DNA from: Planctomycetota bacterium
GTDB taxonomy: Bacteria; Planctomycetota; UBA1135; UBA2386
Direction: 5' to 3'
Length of the DNA stretch: 50,911 nucleotides
NCBI GenBank assembly: GCA_020848735.1
Contig: JADLHO010000052.1
Coordinates: 1 to 50,911, forward strand
The position numbers and the translations under genes were made by a program. This document shows, in pieces, positions 1-9,396 of this stretch; the first letter of the stretch is position 1; every line of letters starts with the position of its first letter. The notes beneath the pieces are model-generated. The model ran no database searches. It was given only the letters and a program-made list of their open reading frames with translations, and was not told where the DNA came from.

Positions 1-2
1 GG

Positions 3-203
3 GTGCGCTTCAATGGCGAGGAGCGGAGCCCGGCCGAGTTGCTCGGGCTGCTGCCGCGCCGACTGACGATCCGGGAACTGCTGGGCTGGCGACAGGATCA
101 GGGTCGCGAGCACAGCACCCATCCGCTCGCGCGACGCGGAGAGAGCGTGGCGGAGTGGCGGGCGCCGGTGGACTCGGTTGGGGAGGAGCCGGAGCCGGCC
201 TGA
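3..203 (+). CDS. Partial 3' end of an unknown gene
   Basis: An open frame enters from the left edge of the window and ends at a TGA at 201-203. Third codon positions are mostly G or C, as in the surrounding genes, and the peptide contains a plausible amphipathic stretch (LLGLLPRRLTIRELL) followed by a polar, acidic tail. No family is recognised. It would be convergent with the peptide-binding protein gene on the other strand. It could also be non-coding; the first in-frame GTG at position 3 is unlikely to be the real start. Confidence 0.35.
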   Translation: MRFNGEERSPAELLGLLPRRLTIRELLGWRQDQGREHSTHPLARRGESVAEWRAPVDSVGEEPEPA

Positions 204-328
204 CGGCGAGGCGTGCGGTCGGCGGGGAATCGCCGCGGAGTCGGCGGGCTGGGCTTCTGGAGCCACAAGCGGGTCGCGGTCGGCCAAGGCGGCGCCGCGG
301 CGCGGTCCAACGAAGTGGATCAGGGATC

Positions 329-2986
329 TCAGCGATCGGTCAGGAACGTGAAGTCCGCGCGATAAAGGTCGTGGTCGGGCGCCGGCGGCACGGGCAATCC
401 CGCGCGCACCACCGTGGCGCGGCGCTGCGCGTAGAGCGGCACGACGAGGACCTCGTCGTCGAGGAGCGCCTGGATGCGCGCGTAGAGCGGCACGCGGTCC
501 TTCTCGTCCGGAGTCGCGACGAGTTGCTCGACCAGCGCCTCGAGGCGGGGATCGACCGATCGTGCCCGCGCGCTCGCGGCACTCGCGTGCGGGAGCGGCT
601 TGCCGAAGCGTGCGACGAGCGAGAGGTCGGGGTCGTAGGGGACGCCCCAGGTCGTCTCGAGGCGCAGATCGACGTCGCGGTCGGCGGTGGGAGCGCTCGC
701 TTCGACGATCTCCGTCGGGAGACCCGCGCGGTCGAGTTGGGCCGCCACGGCGCGCGCGAGCGCGAGCATCGAGGTCTGGGTCACGAGGCGCAGTGGCGCT
801 GCGAGTGCCGCGGTCTCCGCCGGTGCGGCCTGGCGCGGCCGAGCTGCCGGCTGCGGCCAGAGCTTCACCGTCGGCGCGGCCCAGGCCGTGCACGGATCGG
901 CGAAGCCCGCCTCGACTTCGCGGATGAGCGCATCGCGGTCGATCGCGTTCGCGATGCGACGGCGCAGCGCCGGGTCCCGCAGGCGCTCGCGGTCGATCGC
1001 GAAGCTCAGATAGCGCACGGCCGAGCCGGGGCCCTCGCGGACCACGAAGCGCGGATCGTCGCGCAGTTCGGCGAGACGGCGCGGGTCGATGGGAATCAGC
1101 CAACTGCTCGCGACGACGTCGACCTCGTCGCGCAGGAGACCCTCGAGCGCGTCGCCGCCGCGCGGATCTCCGATGCGCACGAGGTCGAGCCAGGCCTCGG
1201 GACGGCTCGCCCGCGCGAGGCGCAGCGCCCGCTCGTCCTGCGACACTCCGAGTGCGCGGAACGGGCCGCTGCCCACGGGCCGCACGAACTTGCCCTCGCG
1301 GTCCAACGCGGCGGGTGCGCGGATCGCGCAGGGATTGATCGCGCAGAGATCGGACAGCAGCGCGACCGGTCGATCGCAGGTGATGCGCAGCTCGCGCGCG
1401 GACAGCGCGTCGATCGCGACGATGCGCTCGCTGGAGCGCAGCCACGCGTGCTCCGGGAGTCCGACCCAGCGCCTGAAGTGCATCGCGACGTCCTGGGCCG
1501 TCACCTGGCTGCCGTCGTGGAAGACGGCGCCCTCGCGCAGCGTGAAGGTCACGATCCGGCCGCCGTCCTCGAAGCGCCACGACGACGCGAGCGCGGGGAC
1601 GATGCGCCCTTCGCCGTCGCGACGCACGAGGGTCTCGTAGATCGAGGTCTTCGACTCGAAGCCCCCCTGGTAGCTGAGCGGCGAGATCTCGCGCGGCCCC
1701 GGCGCGTTGATCTTCGCGGCGATGCGCGCGATGGGTGCCTGGGTCGCGGCCGGTGCCACGGGCGTCGCTCCGGGTGCGGCGGCCGGATCCGTCGCGACTC
1801 CGCCGAGCGCATAGCCCGGCGGCCGCGCGAGCAGCGTGATGCGGCCGCCGTAACCGGACGCGATCAGCTCATCGGTGCCATTGCGGCCGTCGACCTCGGC
1901 GACGTCGAGCCAGTGACCGCGATCGACGTCGGTGAAGAGGTCCTGCACCTGCCAGCGTCCGCTGCCCTTGCGCACGAGCAGCTGCACGCGCGCCGAATAG
2001 CCGAAGACCGCGAGGCACTCGTCGGTCGGGTCGTCGGTGAAGCGCCCGGTCGCCACACCGCGCAGACCCTGCGGACCGGCATAGACCTCGCTGCGCGCGA
2101 AGCTCCCGTCCGCGCGTTCCTCGAGGCGCAGGACGAGACCGTCGTCACGGGTGACGTAGAAGACCTCCGGCTGACCGGCGCGCGGCGGTCGCCGTGCGAT
2201 GCGACCGAAGCCCATGGGCTCCTGCACCATCACGGTGCGCACGAAGCCCGCGCCGCGAAGCTCGAGCATCGCCGCCTCCGAAGCGCGGCTGACCGTCGCC
2301 ATGCGCGGCACCGCGTTCTCGCCGCGGCCGGGTACGACCACCGCGTCGCGCACGCGGCCCGGCAAGGTCCCGAGCAGCGTGCTCGTGAAGCCGCGGTCGC
2401 CGCTCGCGACGAGTTCGTGGACCTCGCCGTTCTTCAGGAACGCGACGAGCTCCGCGCCCGGTCGATCGGGGCGGAGCTCGTCGGCGACGATGGTGTGGAT
2501 CTCCTCGGGCCAGTGCGCGATCTCGAGCTTGTCCCACTCGTGCTCCCCGCGGAGTGCGAGCTGATAGAGGTTGCCGCTCTTGCCGCCGACGTAGAGCTCC
2601 TTGCCTGCGCGGCGCGGATCGACGTCGGCGTGGCCCACGGGAGCGAGCCATTGGCCGTCGAAGACCGTGTCGTTCGGGGTCCACTTGCCCGAGTACGACG
2701 TGAGGATGGTGCAGCGCCCCTTGTCGTCCATGCCGACGATCTCGGGGCAGCCGTACCAGGGCAGCACGTCGAAGGACTTCACGGTCCAGATCCCCGCGCC
2801 GGCGTCGTGCACGAGGAAGGCCGTCCAATCCGGCGCGCAGGGCAGGGGCACCTCGCCGTTGGTCGGTTTGCCGTCGGCTGCGAGCGTCTGCGCATCGGCA
2901 GAGCGCGCGACGAGCGCGGCGAGGACGAGGACGGCCGGCAGGAGGGGGGAGACGGCGCGGAGCGCCGGAGAGACCTTGATCGTCAT
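329..2986 (-). CDS. Secreted propeller-like protein fused to a family 5 solute-binding domain
   Basis: This 885-residue protein starts with a signal peptide (MTIKVS, then a hydrophobic run ending in SADAQ). Residues of about 35-400 form repeated segments with short Asp/Gly-rich turns, comparable to FG-GAP/VCBS-type propeller blades. The C-terminal half, about residue 430 onward, matches the peptide/nickel-binding (SBP_bac_5) family: LREGAVFHDGSQVTAQDVAMH, the GSGPF turn, and the AIDRDALI helix typical of this family. That family normally captures oligopeptides for ABC importers, but no permease or ATPase lies nearby. The start at 2986 was chosen because the signal peptide begins there; upstream in-frame residues are arginine-rich and unconvincing. 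It lies 44 bp downstream of another secreted-protein gene on the same strand. The fusion is unusual; a sensory or scavenging role is inference. Confidence 0.8.
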   Translation of the reverse strand: MTIKVSPALRAVSPLLPAVLVLAALVARSADAQTLAADGKPTNGEVPLPCAPDWTAFLVHDAGAGIWTVKSFDVLPWYGCPEIVGMDDKGRCTILTSYSGKWTPNDTVFDGQWLAPVGHADVDPRRAGKELYVGGKSGNLYQLALRGEHEWDKLEIAHWPEEIHTIVADELRPDRPGAELVAFLKNGEVHELVASGDRGFTSTLLGTLPGRVRDAVVVPGRGENAVPRMATVSRASEAAMLELRGAGFVRTVMVQEPMGFGRIARRPPRAGQPEVFYVTRDDGLVLRLEERADGSFARSEVYAGPQGLRGVATGRFTDDPTDECLAVFGYSARVQLLVRKGSGRWQVQDLFTDVDRGHWLDVAEVDGRNGTDELIASGYGGRITLLARPPGYALGGVATDPAAAPGATPVAPAATQAPIARIAAKINAPGPREISPLSYQGGFESKTSIYETLVRRDGEGRIVPALASSWRFEDGGRIVTFTLREGAVFHDGSQVTAQDVAMHFRRWVGLPEHAWLRSSERIVAIDALSARELRITCDRPVALLSDLCAINPCAIRAPAALDREGKFVRPVGSGPFRALGVSQDERALRLARASRPEAWLDLVRIGDPRGGDALEGLLRDEVDVVASSWLIPIDPRRLAELRDDPRFVVREGPGSAVRYLSFAIDRERLRDPALRRRIANAIDRDALIREVEAGFADPCTAWAAPTVKLWPQPAARPRQAAPAETAALAAPLRLVTQTSMLALARAVAAQLDRAGLPTEIVEASAPTADRDVDLRLETTWGVPYDPDLSLVARFGKPLPHASAASARARSVDPRLEALVEQLVATPDEKDRVPLYARIQALLDDEVLVVPLYAQRRATVVRAGLPVPPAPDHDLYRADFTFLTDR

Positions 2987-3030
2987 CGACGTGCCCGGGT
3001 GACTCACGGGAGAGGGAGAGGCCGCCTCGC

Positions 3031-4395
3031 TCACAGGATCGCGAACTCGACGCCGTTCGTCCCGATGAGACCGCCACCGGTCAGGTGGATGCCCTGCAGG
3101 TAGAGCTTCGCGCCGACGAGTCCGCTGTCGGCAGGAATGCCGAGGCCGATCGTCTGCGTGACCGACACGCCGACGGAGCCCGAATAGAGGATCGAAGCCG
3201 GATCGACGAGCACGTCGACACCTGCGACGTTGATCGGGCTCGGGGCCTTCGCGAGTCCGATGAGGACGCCGCCGAACGACGGCGCGTTCGGGTTGCTCGC
3301 CTCCATCGTGAGGCTGAAGCCTGCGTTGCCCACGAGCGGCAGACCACCCGGATTCGGGCGCAGCTTCCACACGTAGACGTCGGCGTTCGGCGTGGCGCTG
3401 CCGAAGGTGCGCGGGTTCTGGCGCGCGTCGATTCCCGACGGCGTGCCGTAGCCCGGCGTCACGAGCGTCGTGGCGTTGCCCTGTGGGTCCATCCAGAGGA
3501 TCGAGCGGGAGGGCGTCCCGGCGTTGGCGCTGCAGAGCGCGAAGTTGCCGGTCGTCGTCTCGAGGGCGATCGCATTGAGCGGGCCGGTGCCGGTCACGAT
3601 CGGCGAGAGCTGTGCGGTGCCGAACTCGTAGCGCCAGCAGTTCGGTGGGCCATTGAGCGCGACGATCATCAGGTCGCCGTCGAGATCGAGGCCGACGTTC
3701 GACACGCCGGCAGGCACGGTGGTGAGCAGCGTCGCCGTGCCGCCGGCGGGAACCGGCAGTGCCCAGATCTCGCCGACGGTCGAGGACACGTAGTTCGCGA
3801 TGTAGGCCGTCGTGCCGTCGGCGGAGAGCGTGAGGCCGTTGAACACGCCGCCGAGGAAGACGCCGGGATTCGCGACCGGCACCGGTGTGACCGCACCGCC
3901 GTTCAGGTCGACGATGCCGATGCCCTCCATGCCGTAGTTCGACGTCGGGATGTTCGCGAGCGGACCCTGCGTGAGGTCGGTCGCCGCGACGAGCACCTTG
4001 CCGTCCGGCATCAAGGCGGCCTGCGGGATCTCACCGGCGGGGCCGGCCGTGCCCATGCTGAAGAGCTGATCGAAGGCGACCTGCACGCCGCTGAGCCGGA
4101 TGACGTGCAGATCGACGCTGTTGCCGACCGCCGCGCGCTCGCCCACGATCAACGCGCCGTCGGACGCGCGCACCAACAAGCTCGAGCCGCCGGCGCGGCC
4201 CCCGGGCACGTAGAGGAGGTCGGGATTGAGACCTTCGACCGTGACCGGCGCGCCGGGCGTGCGAGGGTGTTGGAGGAAGATGCCGGTGCGCCCGGCGCTG
4301 CCGAACGCGGACCAGGCGTACCAGCCGTCGGGGACCTGGGCGGAGACGGCGGCGGCGAGGGCGAAGGTCGCGAGCGCGACGCGAGACGGAGTCAT
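3031..4395 (-). CDS. Secreted NHL/SMP-30-like beta-propeller protein
   Basis: A 454-residue exported protein with a clear signal peptide (MTPSRVALATFALAAAVSAQ). The body has repeated blade-like segments with motifs such as LSADGTTAYIANYVSS, LDLDGDLMIVAL and GNFALCSANA, spaced as in NHL or SMP-30-type six-bladed propellers. The last 100 or so residues form a separate all-beta domain (from about VGNAGFSLTMEAS to the end), a kind of tail seen on several secreted proteins in this window. No catalytic residues can be identified. It lies between the M3 peptidase gene (247 bp upstream) and the fused solute-binding protein gene (44 bp downstream), all on the minus strand, so co-transcription with the latter is possible. 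Confidence 0.75.
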   Translation of the reverse strand: MTPSRVALATFALAAAVSAQVPDGWYAWSAFGSAGRTGIFLQHPRTPGAPVTVEGLNPDLLYVPGGRAGGSSLLVRASDGALIVGERAAVGNSVDLHVIRLSGVQVAFDQLFSMGTAGPAGEIPQAALMPDGKVLVAATDLTQGPLANIPTSNYGMEGIGIVDLNGGAVTPVPVANPGVFLGGVFNGLTLSADGTTAYIANYVSSTVGEIWALPVPAGGTATLLTTVPAGVSNVGLDLDGDLMIVALNGPPNCWRYEFGTAQLSPIVTGTGPLNAIALETTTGNFALCSANAGTPSRSILWMDPQGNATTLVTPGYGTPSGIDARQNPRTFGSATPNADVYVWKLRPNPGGLPLVGNAGFSLTMEASNPNAPSFGGVLIGLAKAPSPINVAGVDVLVDPASILYSGSVGVSVTQTIGLGIPADSGLVGAKLYLQGIHLTGGGLIGTNGVEFAIL

Positions 4396-4642
4396 GGTGG
4401 TCGTGCGGTTGGAGAGGGGATGCGCGCGCGCGGACTTCGCCCACGCGCCGCGCGCGCCAGGGCAACGGGCATGCCGACCCTGCCCGATCGCGCGGAATCT
4501 CCAGGTCCCCGGAGCCTTCGCCGCGAATTCACGCAGCAGTGTGCAGCGCGAGCTGCGTCAAGCCGCGCGGCGCTCGGCCGTGACGCGTCGCCGCGTCATC
4601 GATCGGTGACATGCCGTTGCGGTCACGCCACGTCGTCACCGC

Positions 4643-6766
4643 TCACGACGACGTGAGTCCCGAGTGCCGCAGCAGGGCCTCGGTCGAAGGCTTGCGCCCG
4701 CGGAACTCGAGGAACACGTCCATCGGGTGACGGCTGCCGCCGAGCGCGAGCACCGTGTCGCGGAAGCGGCGACCGGTGCGCCTCACCGCGGCGGGATCGT
4801 CGAGACCGGCATCCTCGAACGCGCCGAAGGCATCGGCGCTGAGAACCTCGGCCCACTTGTAGCTGTAGTAACCCGCCGCGTAGCCGCCCGCGAAGATGTG
4901 CGAGAAGGAGCAGAGGAAGCGATCCTCCGGCAGCGGCGGCAACACCGTCGTGCGCTCCGCGACCCGACGCATGACGTCGAAGGGCGAGCCGTCGCGCGCG
5001 GGCGCGTAGCCGTGGTGCAAAGCGAGATCGGTCGAGGCGAAGTAGACCTGGCGGAGCGTGTCGCTCCCCGCGCGGAAGGTGCGCGCCGCCTGCAGCTTGT
5101 CGAAGAGCTCGCGTGGCAACGGTGCGCCGGTCTGCCAGTGGCCCGAGAGCCCCATCAGCGTCGGCTCGTGGTAGCACCAGTTCTCCATGAACTGGCTCGG
5201 CAGTTCGACCGCGTCCCACTCGACGCCGTTGATGCCCGCGGCGGACTCGAAGTCGACGGTCGTCAGCATGTGCTGCAGGCCGTGACCGAACTCGTGGAAG
5301 AGCGTCTCGACCTCGCGGAAGGTCATGAGCGAAGGGCGCTCGCCCACGGGCGGCGTGCCGTTGCACACGAGATGCGCGACGGGCAGCCGCACGCCCGTGC
5401 CCGGTGCCGCGAAGAGGCGGCTGCGCACGAGGCCGTCGTCCATCCAGGCGCCGCCGCGTTTCTCCGCCGGGCGCGAGTAAGGGTCGAGGTAGAAGGCCGC
5501 GCGCGGTGAGCCGTCGGCGTCGAGGATGCGGAAGAAGCGCACGTCCTCGTGCCACACGGAGGTCTCGCCGTCGGCGGCGACGATGCGGACGTCGAAGAGC
5601 CGTTCGGCGAGCGCGAAGAGCCCATCGAGGACCTTCGGCAGCGGGAAGTAGGGCCGTAGGTCCTCGTCCGTGAACGCGAAGCGCCGTTCGCGCAGGCGCT
5701 CGGCCCAATACGCCACGTCCCAATGGCGCACGTCCGCGGCGCCCTGTGCACGCGCGTGCGCGACGAGTTCGTCGTGGTCGCGGCGTGCCGCGGGCAGCGC
5801 CTTGCGGCGCAGATCCTCGAGCAGACTCGAGACCTCCTCCGCATCACGCGCCATCTTGCTCGCGAGGCTGAGCGACGCGTAGTCCGCGAAGCCGAGCAGC
5901 TTCGCCTTCTCGTCGCGGAGCGCGAGGATGCGGTCGATCAGCGGCGCGTTGTCGAGCTCGCCCGTGCTCGCGCGCGCGATCCAGGCCCGGTAGACCTGCT
6001 CGCGCAGGTCCCGGCGCCGGCTGTGCTGCAGGAAGGGACCCGAGATCGTCGCATCCAACGTGATCCGCCACGGGCCGTGCTCGGCGCTCGCGTCCGGCGA
6101 ACCGGCGTCACGCGCCGCCTTCGCGGCGAGCTGGCGCAGGCTCTCGGGGAGTCCCTCGACCTCGCGCGGATCGCGGAGTTCGAGCGCATACGCCTTCGTG
6201 GCGTCGAGGACGTGGTTGCCGAAGCGCGTCGCGAGCTCCGCGAGCTCGCGCTGGATCTCGTTGAAGCGCTCCTTCGGCGCGCCGTCGAGACCGACACCGC
6301 TCAGCTCGGCATCGAGGATGAGCTTGTCGACGATCCGCCGCTGCGCCTCGCCGAGCGAGGACCAGCCCGGCGAATCGCGGAGCGCCCGCGCGGCGACGTA
6401 GATCGGTCGGCTCTGCCCGATGCGCGTGAAGGCTCGCACGACCTCCGGCTGCACGGCCTCGTGCGCGCGGCGGAGTTCAGGCGAGTTCTTCACTCCCATC
6501 AGGTGCCCGACCGCGCCCCATGCCAGCCGCATGGGCTCGACCAGGCGCTCGAGGGGTTCCACGAGGCCGCGCCAGTTCGGACCGACCGCGGCCTCGAGCC
6601 TCTCGAGGCCCCGCTCGAGCTCGGCGAGGAGCCCGGAGATGGCCGGCTCGACGTGCTCGGGGAGGATCGCGTCGAAACGCGGGAGCGCATGGAGGGGCCC
6701 GAGCAGGGGGTTGGCGGACGGGCTCTGGACTCCGGACGGAGTGGGATCGTGCGGCCGTTGGCTCAT
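4643..6766 (-). CDS. M3 family zinc oligopeptidase (oligopeptidase A / Dcp type)
   Basis: A 707-residue cytoplasmic metallopeptidase of the thimet oligopeptidase family, which cuts short peptides released by other proteases. The zinc site HEFGH is at residues 491-495, within FHEFGHGLQHML, and the third zinc ligand is the expected Glu about 25 residues later in GINGVEWDAVELPSQ. The substrate-side motif near the C-terminus (HIFAGGYAAGYYSYKW) is also intact. No signal peptide is present. Length fits OpdA-like enzymes (about 680 residues). The start at 6766 (MSQRPHD) was chosen because homologues begin shortly before NPLL; the upstream in-frame extension is Arg/Pro-rich and non-coding in character. 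It is transcribed divergently from the FG-GAP protein gene. Confidence 0.93.
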   Translation of the reverse strand: MSQRPHDPTPSGVQSPSANPLLGPLHALPRFDAILPEHVEPAISGLLAELERGLERLEAAVGPNWRGLVEPLERLVEPMRLAWGAVGHLMGVKNSPELRRAHEAVQPEVVRAFTRIGQSRPIYVAARALRDSPGWSSLGEAQRRIVDKLILDAELSGVGLDGAPKERFNEIQRELAELATRFGNHVLDATKAYALELRDPREVEGLPESLRQLAAKAARDAGSPDASAEHGPWRITLDATISGPFLQHSRRRDLREQVYRAWIARASTGELDNAPLIDRILALRDEKAKLLGFADYASLSLASKMARDAEEVSSLLEDLRRKALPAARRDHDELVAHARAQGAADVRHWDVAYWAERLRERRFAFTDEDLRPYFPLPKVLDGLFALAERLFDVRIVAADGETSVWHEDVRFFRILDADGSPRAAFYLDPYSRPAEKRGGAWMDDGLVRSRLFAAPGTGVRLPVAHLVCNGTPPVGERPSLMTFREVETLFHEFGHGLQHMLTTVDFESAAGINGVEWDAVELPSQFMENWCYHEPTLMGLSGHWQTGAPLPRELFDKLQAARTFRAGSDTLRQVYFASTDLALHHGYAPARDGSPFDVMRRVAERTTVLPPLPEDRFLCSFSHIFAGGYAAGYYSYKWAEVLSADAFGAFEDAGLDDPAAVRRTGRRFRDTVLALGGSRHPMDVFLEFRGRKPSTEALLRHSGLTSS

Positions 6767-7104
6767 CGAACGCAGGGGCGAGGCGCGCGGTGGGAGGACG
6801 CGCGGAGGAGGCAGGAGCTGGAAGCCGCGCCGGAGGCGATCGACGCGAGGGCGGGAGGATAGCGGCGCGGCCCGCCGCGGTCTTCCGCCGGATCGGGCTC
6901 GCATTGCGCGTCGACGGCAGCGCATCACGGCGCGGCGTCTCCGCGGAGGGGAATCCGATGCGTCGGCTGCCCGCGATGGGAAAGCGCGCGCGATTCCCCG
7001 CCTTGGGGGCCGTGCGGCCCGGAGCGCGAGCCCGGCGCCGTGGCCCGTCCTCACTCACTCCGCCCGGGCGTTCCGCATCCTCCGTTCCCGCTCGCGTCCC
7101 TCCG
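6767..7104. other. Divergent intergenic region
   Basis: This stretch of 338 bp separates the M3 peptidase gene (minus) from the FG-GAP protein gene (plus) and must hold both promoters. It is GC-rich and I see no recognisable sigma-70 -35/-10 pair, palindrome or small gene in it. Confidence 0.5.
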
Positions 7105-8748
7105 ATGAGCTCTCTCCGCCAATCGAACACCGCACGCGCCATCCGCGTGATCACCCTCCTCGCGCTCGCGACCGGCGTCGCCCGCGCCCAGACTCCGACC
7201 CCGTTCTGGAACTTCCCCGGCACCGCCGGCGAGCGCCTCGGCAACAGCGCCGACGGCGGCGAGGACGTGAACGGCGATGGCCGCCCCGACCTCGTCGTGG
7301 GCAGCACCGACTCGAGCATCGCCGGTCCGGGATTCGGCACGGCGCGCGTGCTCTCCGGTCCGACGGGCGCCGTGATCTGGGCCGTGCACGGTGCGAGCGC
7401 CGGCACCGGCTTCGGAACTCACGTCGCGATGCTCGGCGACATCAATGGTGACGGGCGTTCCGAGTTCGCGGTGTCGGCTCCCACCGACGCGAGCGGCGGG
7501 GTGAACGCGGGCGCCGTGCGGGTCTATTCCGGTCTGGACGGCACGCTGCTCTTCGCGCGTCTCGGTACCCCCGGCCAGCGCTACGGCGGCGCGCTCGTGG
7601 CGGTCGGCGACGTCGATCTCGATGGTGCGGCCGACTTCCTCGTCGGCATGCCGTCGGCGAACAGCGGTGCGGGTGCTGCAGAGCTGGTCTCCGGTGCGAC
7701 CCAGACCGCGCTGCTGCCCGTCTTCGCCGGAACCGGGACCGAAGCCCTCGGCATCTACCTCGCGGGGCGCGGCGACCTCAACGGGGACGGCATCCGCGAC
7801 TTCGTGCTCGGCGGCACGAGCATCCTCTATCTCCGCTCGGGTCTCGATGGCGCCCTGATCAAGACCCATGCGCTCGGCACCGACACGCTGCGATCGGTCG
7901 CGATCGTCGGCGACGTCGATCAGGACGGGCGCGACGAGTACGCGATCAACCTCGTCACGAGCTTCGGCGTCGCCAGCACGAACCTGTACCGCAGCACGAC
8001 GTTCCTCGCCGTGTGGGGACAGACCACGACGGCTGGCCGCATCGCCGCGGTCGGGGACGTCAATGGCGACTGCATTCCGGACCTCGGCACCGTGGAGGTG
8101 TCCGGCTTCAGCATTGCCAACCTCGTGGTCCGCTCCGGCTCGAGTGGCTTGGCGCTTCGCCCCGCCCTCACGTACACCACGAGTTCGGAAGGCGTACTCG
8201 GAGTCGGCTTCGCGATCGGCCGTGCGGGGGACGTCGACGCCGACGGTTTCGCCGATGTCGCCGTGACCGCGCGCGAGAACTCGCTCTTCGGCGCGCCCTC
8301 GAACATCGGCCTCGCGCGCGTCTACGACCTCATGTTCGCCGGTTCTCCCCCGAGCTGGGCCGGCATCGGACTCGCCTGCCCCGGCAGCGCGAGCAACCGC
8401 GCGATCGCGCGCGTCACCGGCTGTCCTGGCCTCGGTGACTCGATCGCGATCGCCGTCGCCAATGCGCTGCCCTCGGCCGCGATGGTGCTCAATGTCGGTG
8501 CGCCGATCTCCCTGCCTCTCTCGACCTACGGGCTGCCGGGCTGTTCGCTGTATGCGACGACCGACGGTTTCAACCTCGGTATGGCAGCCGACGCCAACGG
8601 CGCTGCCGCCACCGCATCGCTGACGATCCCGAACACTCCCGCTGCGGTCGGCGCGATCCTCGCCGCGCAGTTCATCGCCGTCGACGTCGCCGCCAATGCC
8701 GTGGGCCTCGTCACCTCGACCGGCGTGCGTATCGTCGTCGGCGACTGA
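7105..8748 (+). CDS. Secreted FG-GAP repeat (integrin-alpha-like) beta-propeller protein
   Basis: A 547-residue exported protein. The signal peptide ends in TGVARAQ. At least five blades carry calcium-binding FG-GAP loops of the form D-x-[ND]-x-D-G-x-x-[DE]: EDVNGDGRPD, GDINGDGRSE, GDVDLDGAAD, GDLNGDGIRD, GDVDQDGRDE, GDVNGDCIPD and GDVDADGFAD, which fit a seven-bladed propeller. A C-terminal all-beta domain of about 125 residues (from GIGLACPGSAS) follows. Such proteins are typically extracellular adhesins or cell-envelope proteins in planctomycetes. The start at 7105 is the last ATG before the signal peptide. The gene stands alone; the next gene, the ECF sigma factor, begins 52 bp downstream. 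Confidence 0.85.
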   Translation: MSSLRQSNTARAIRVITLLALATGVARAQTPTPFWNFPGTAGERLGNSADGGEDVNGDGRPDLVVGSTDSSIAGPGFGTARVLSGPTGAVIWAVHGASAGTGFGTHVAMLGDINGDGRSEFAVSAPTDASGGVNAGAVRVYSGLDGTLLFARLGTPGQRYGGALVAVGDVDLDGAADFLVGMPSANSGAGAAELVSGATQTALLPVFAGTGTEALGIYLAGRGDLNGDGIRDFVLGGTSILYLRSGLDGALIKTHALGTDTLRSVAIVGDVDQDGRDEYAINLVTSFGVASTNLYRSTTFLAVWGQTTTAGRIAAVGDVNGDCIPDLGTVEVSGFSIANLVVRSGSSGLALRPALTYTTSSEGVLGVGFAIGRAGDVDADGFADVAVTARENSLFGAPSNIGLARVYDLMFAGSPPSWAGIGLACPGSASNRAIARVTGCPGLGDSIAIAVANALPSAAMVLNVGAPISLPLSTYGLPGCSLYATTDGFNLGMAADANGAAATASLTIPNTPAAVGAILAAQFIAVDVAANAVGLVTSTGVRIVVGD

Positions 8749-8800
8749 GCGCGAAAGACACCTGCAGCAACGCGGCGCGTTGGCTATCCTGCGCGCCATC

Positions 8801-9367
8801 ATGGCGCCACGAGACGCTCGGGACGATGAGCCAGACGGCGATGACGCCAACGGCCGACAGCAGATCGACAGCTACCTGCAGCTCGCGTATGACGAACTGC
8901 GCGCCATTGCACGGCAGCTCCTCCGCGGCGAGCGCCCGAGCCATACCTTGCAGGCGACGGCCCTCGTGCATGAGGCGTGGATGCGGCTCTCGGCCTCGGG
9001 TGCGTCGTTTCGCGACGAGGCGGTCTTCCGCCGCCTCGCCGTGCGCACGATGCGCCGCGCCCTCGTGGACCATGCGCGCCGACGGGCCACGAGCAAGCGC
9101 GGTGCGCATGTGCGCGTCGACCTGGACCCGGACGAGGTCGCGAGCGAGATCGGGCTGCGCAATCCAGTCGACGTCCTGGCGCTCGACGAGGCCCTCGAGC
9201 GCATCGGCGCCGCCGATGACCGACTCGTGCGCATCCTGGAGATGAGGGTCTTCGCCGGGCTCTCGTTGCGGGAGATCGCCGAGACGCTGGAGCTGAGCGT
9301 GTCCCACGCCCAGCGCCTCGTGGCGACCGCGATCGAGCGATTGCGGGCCGAGCTCGGCGAGCCCTGA
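8801..9367 (+). CDS. ECF-family RNA polymerase sigma factor (planctomycete/acidobacterial type)
   Basis: A 188-residue sigma factor of the extracytoplasmic-function class. Region 2 lies at about residues 25-95 (QLAYDELRAIARQLL, ALVHEAWMRL, AVRTMRRALVDHARRR) and region 4 at about 135-185 (RILEMRVFAGLSLREIAETLELSVSHAQR), with a clear helix-turn-helix. The sequence style, especially HTLQATALVHEAW, is that of the large sigma subfamily found in Planctomycetes and Acidobacteria next to Ser/Thr kinases. The kinase gene begins 29 bp after its stop, so the pair is probably an operon in which the kinase controls the sigma factor or its output; that link is inferred from the family habit. There is no anti-sigma gene. 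Confidence 0.9.
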   Translation: MAPRDARDDEPDGDDANGRQQIDSYLQLAYDELRAIARQLLRGERPSHTLQATALVHEAWMRLSASGASFRDEAVFRRLAVRTMRRALVDHARRRATSKRGAHVRVDLDPDEVASEIGLRNPVDVLALDEALERIGAADDRLVRILEMRVFAGLSLREIAETLELSVSHAQRLVATAIERLRAELGEP

Positions 9368-9396
9368 TCGGCACGGCGGCGGGCGATGGCCATCGG

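Noticed and set aside
155..3103. A 982-residue open frame on the plus strand
   Set aside because: It is antisense to the solute-binding protein gene, very rich in Arg, Ala and Gly, and has no recognisable domain; the minus-strand gene has a signal peptide and family motifs.
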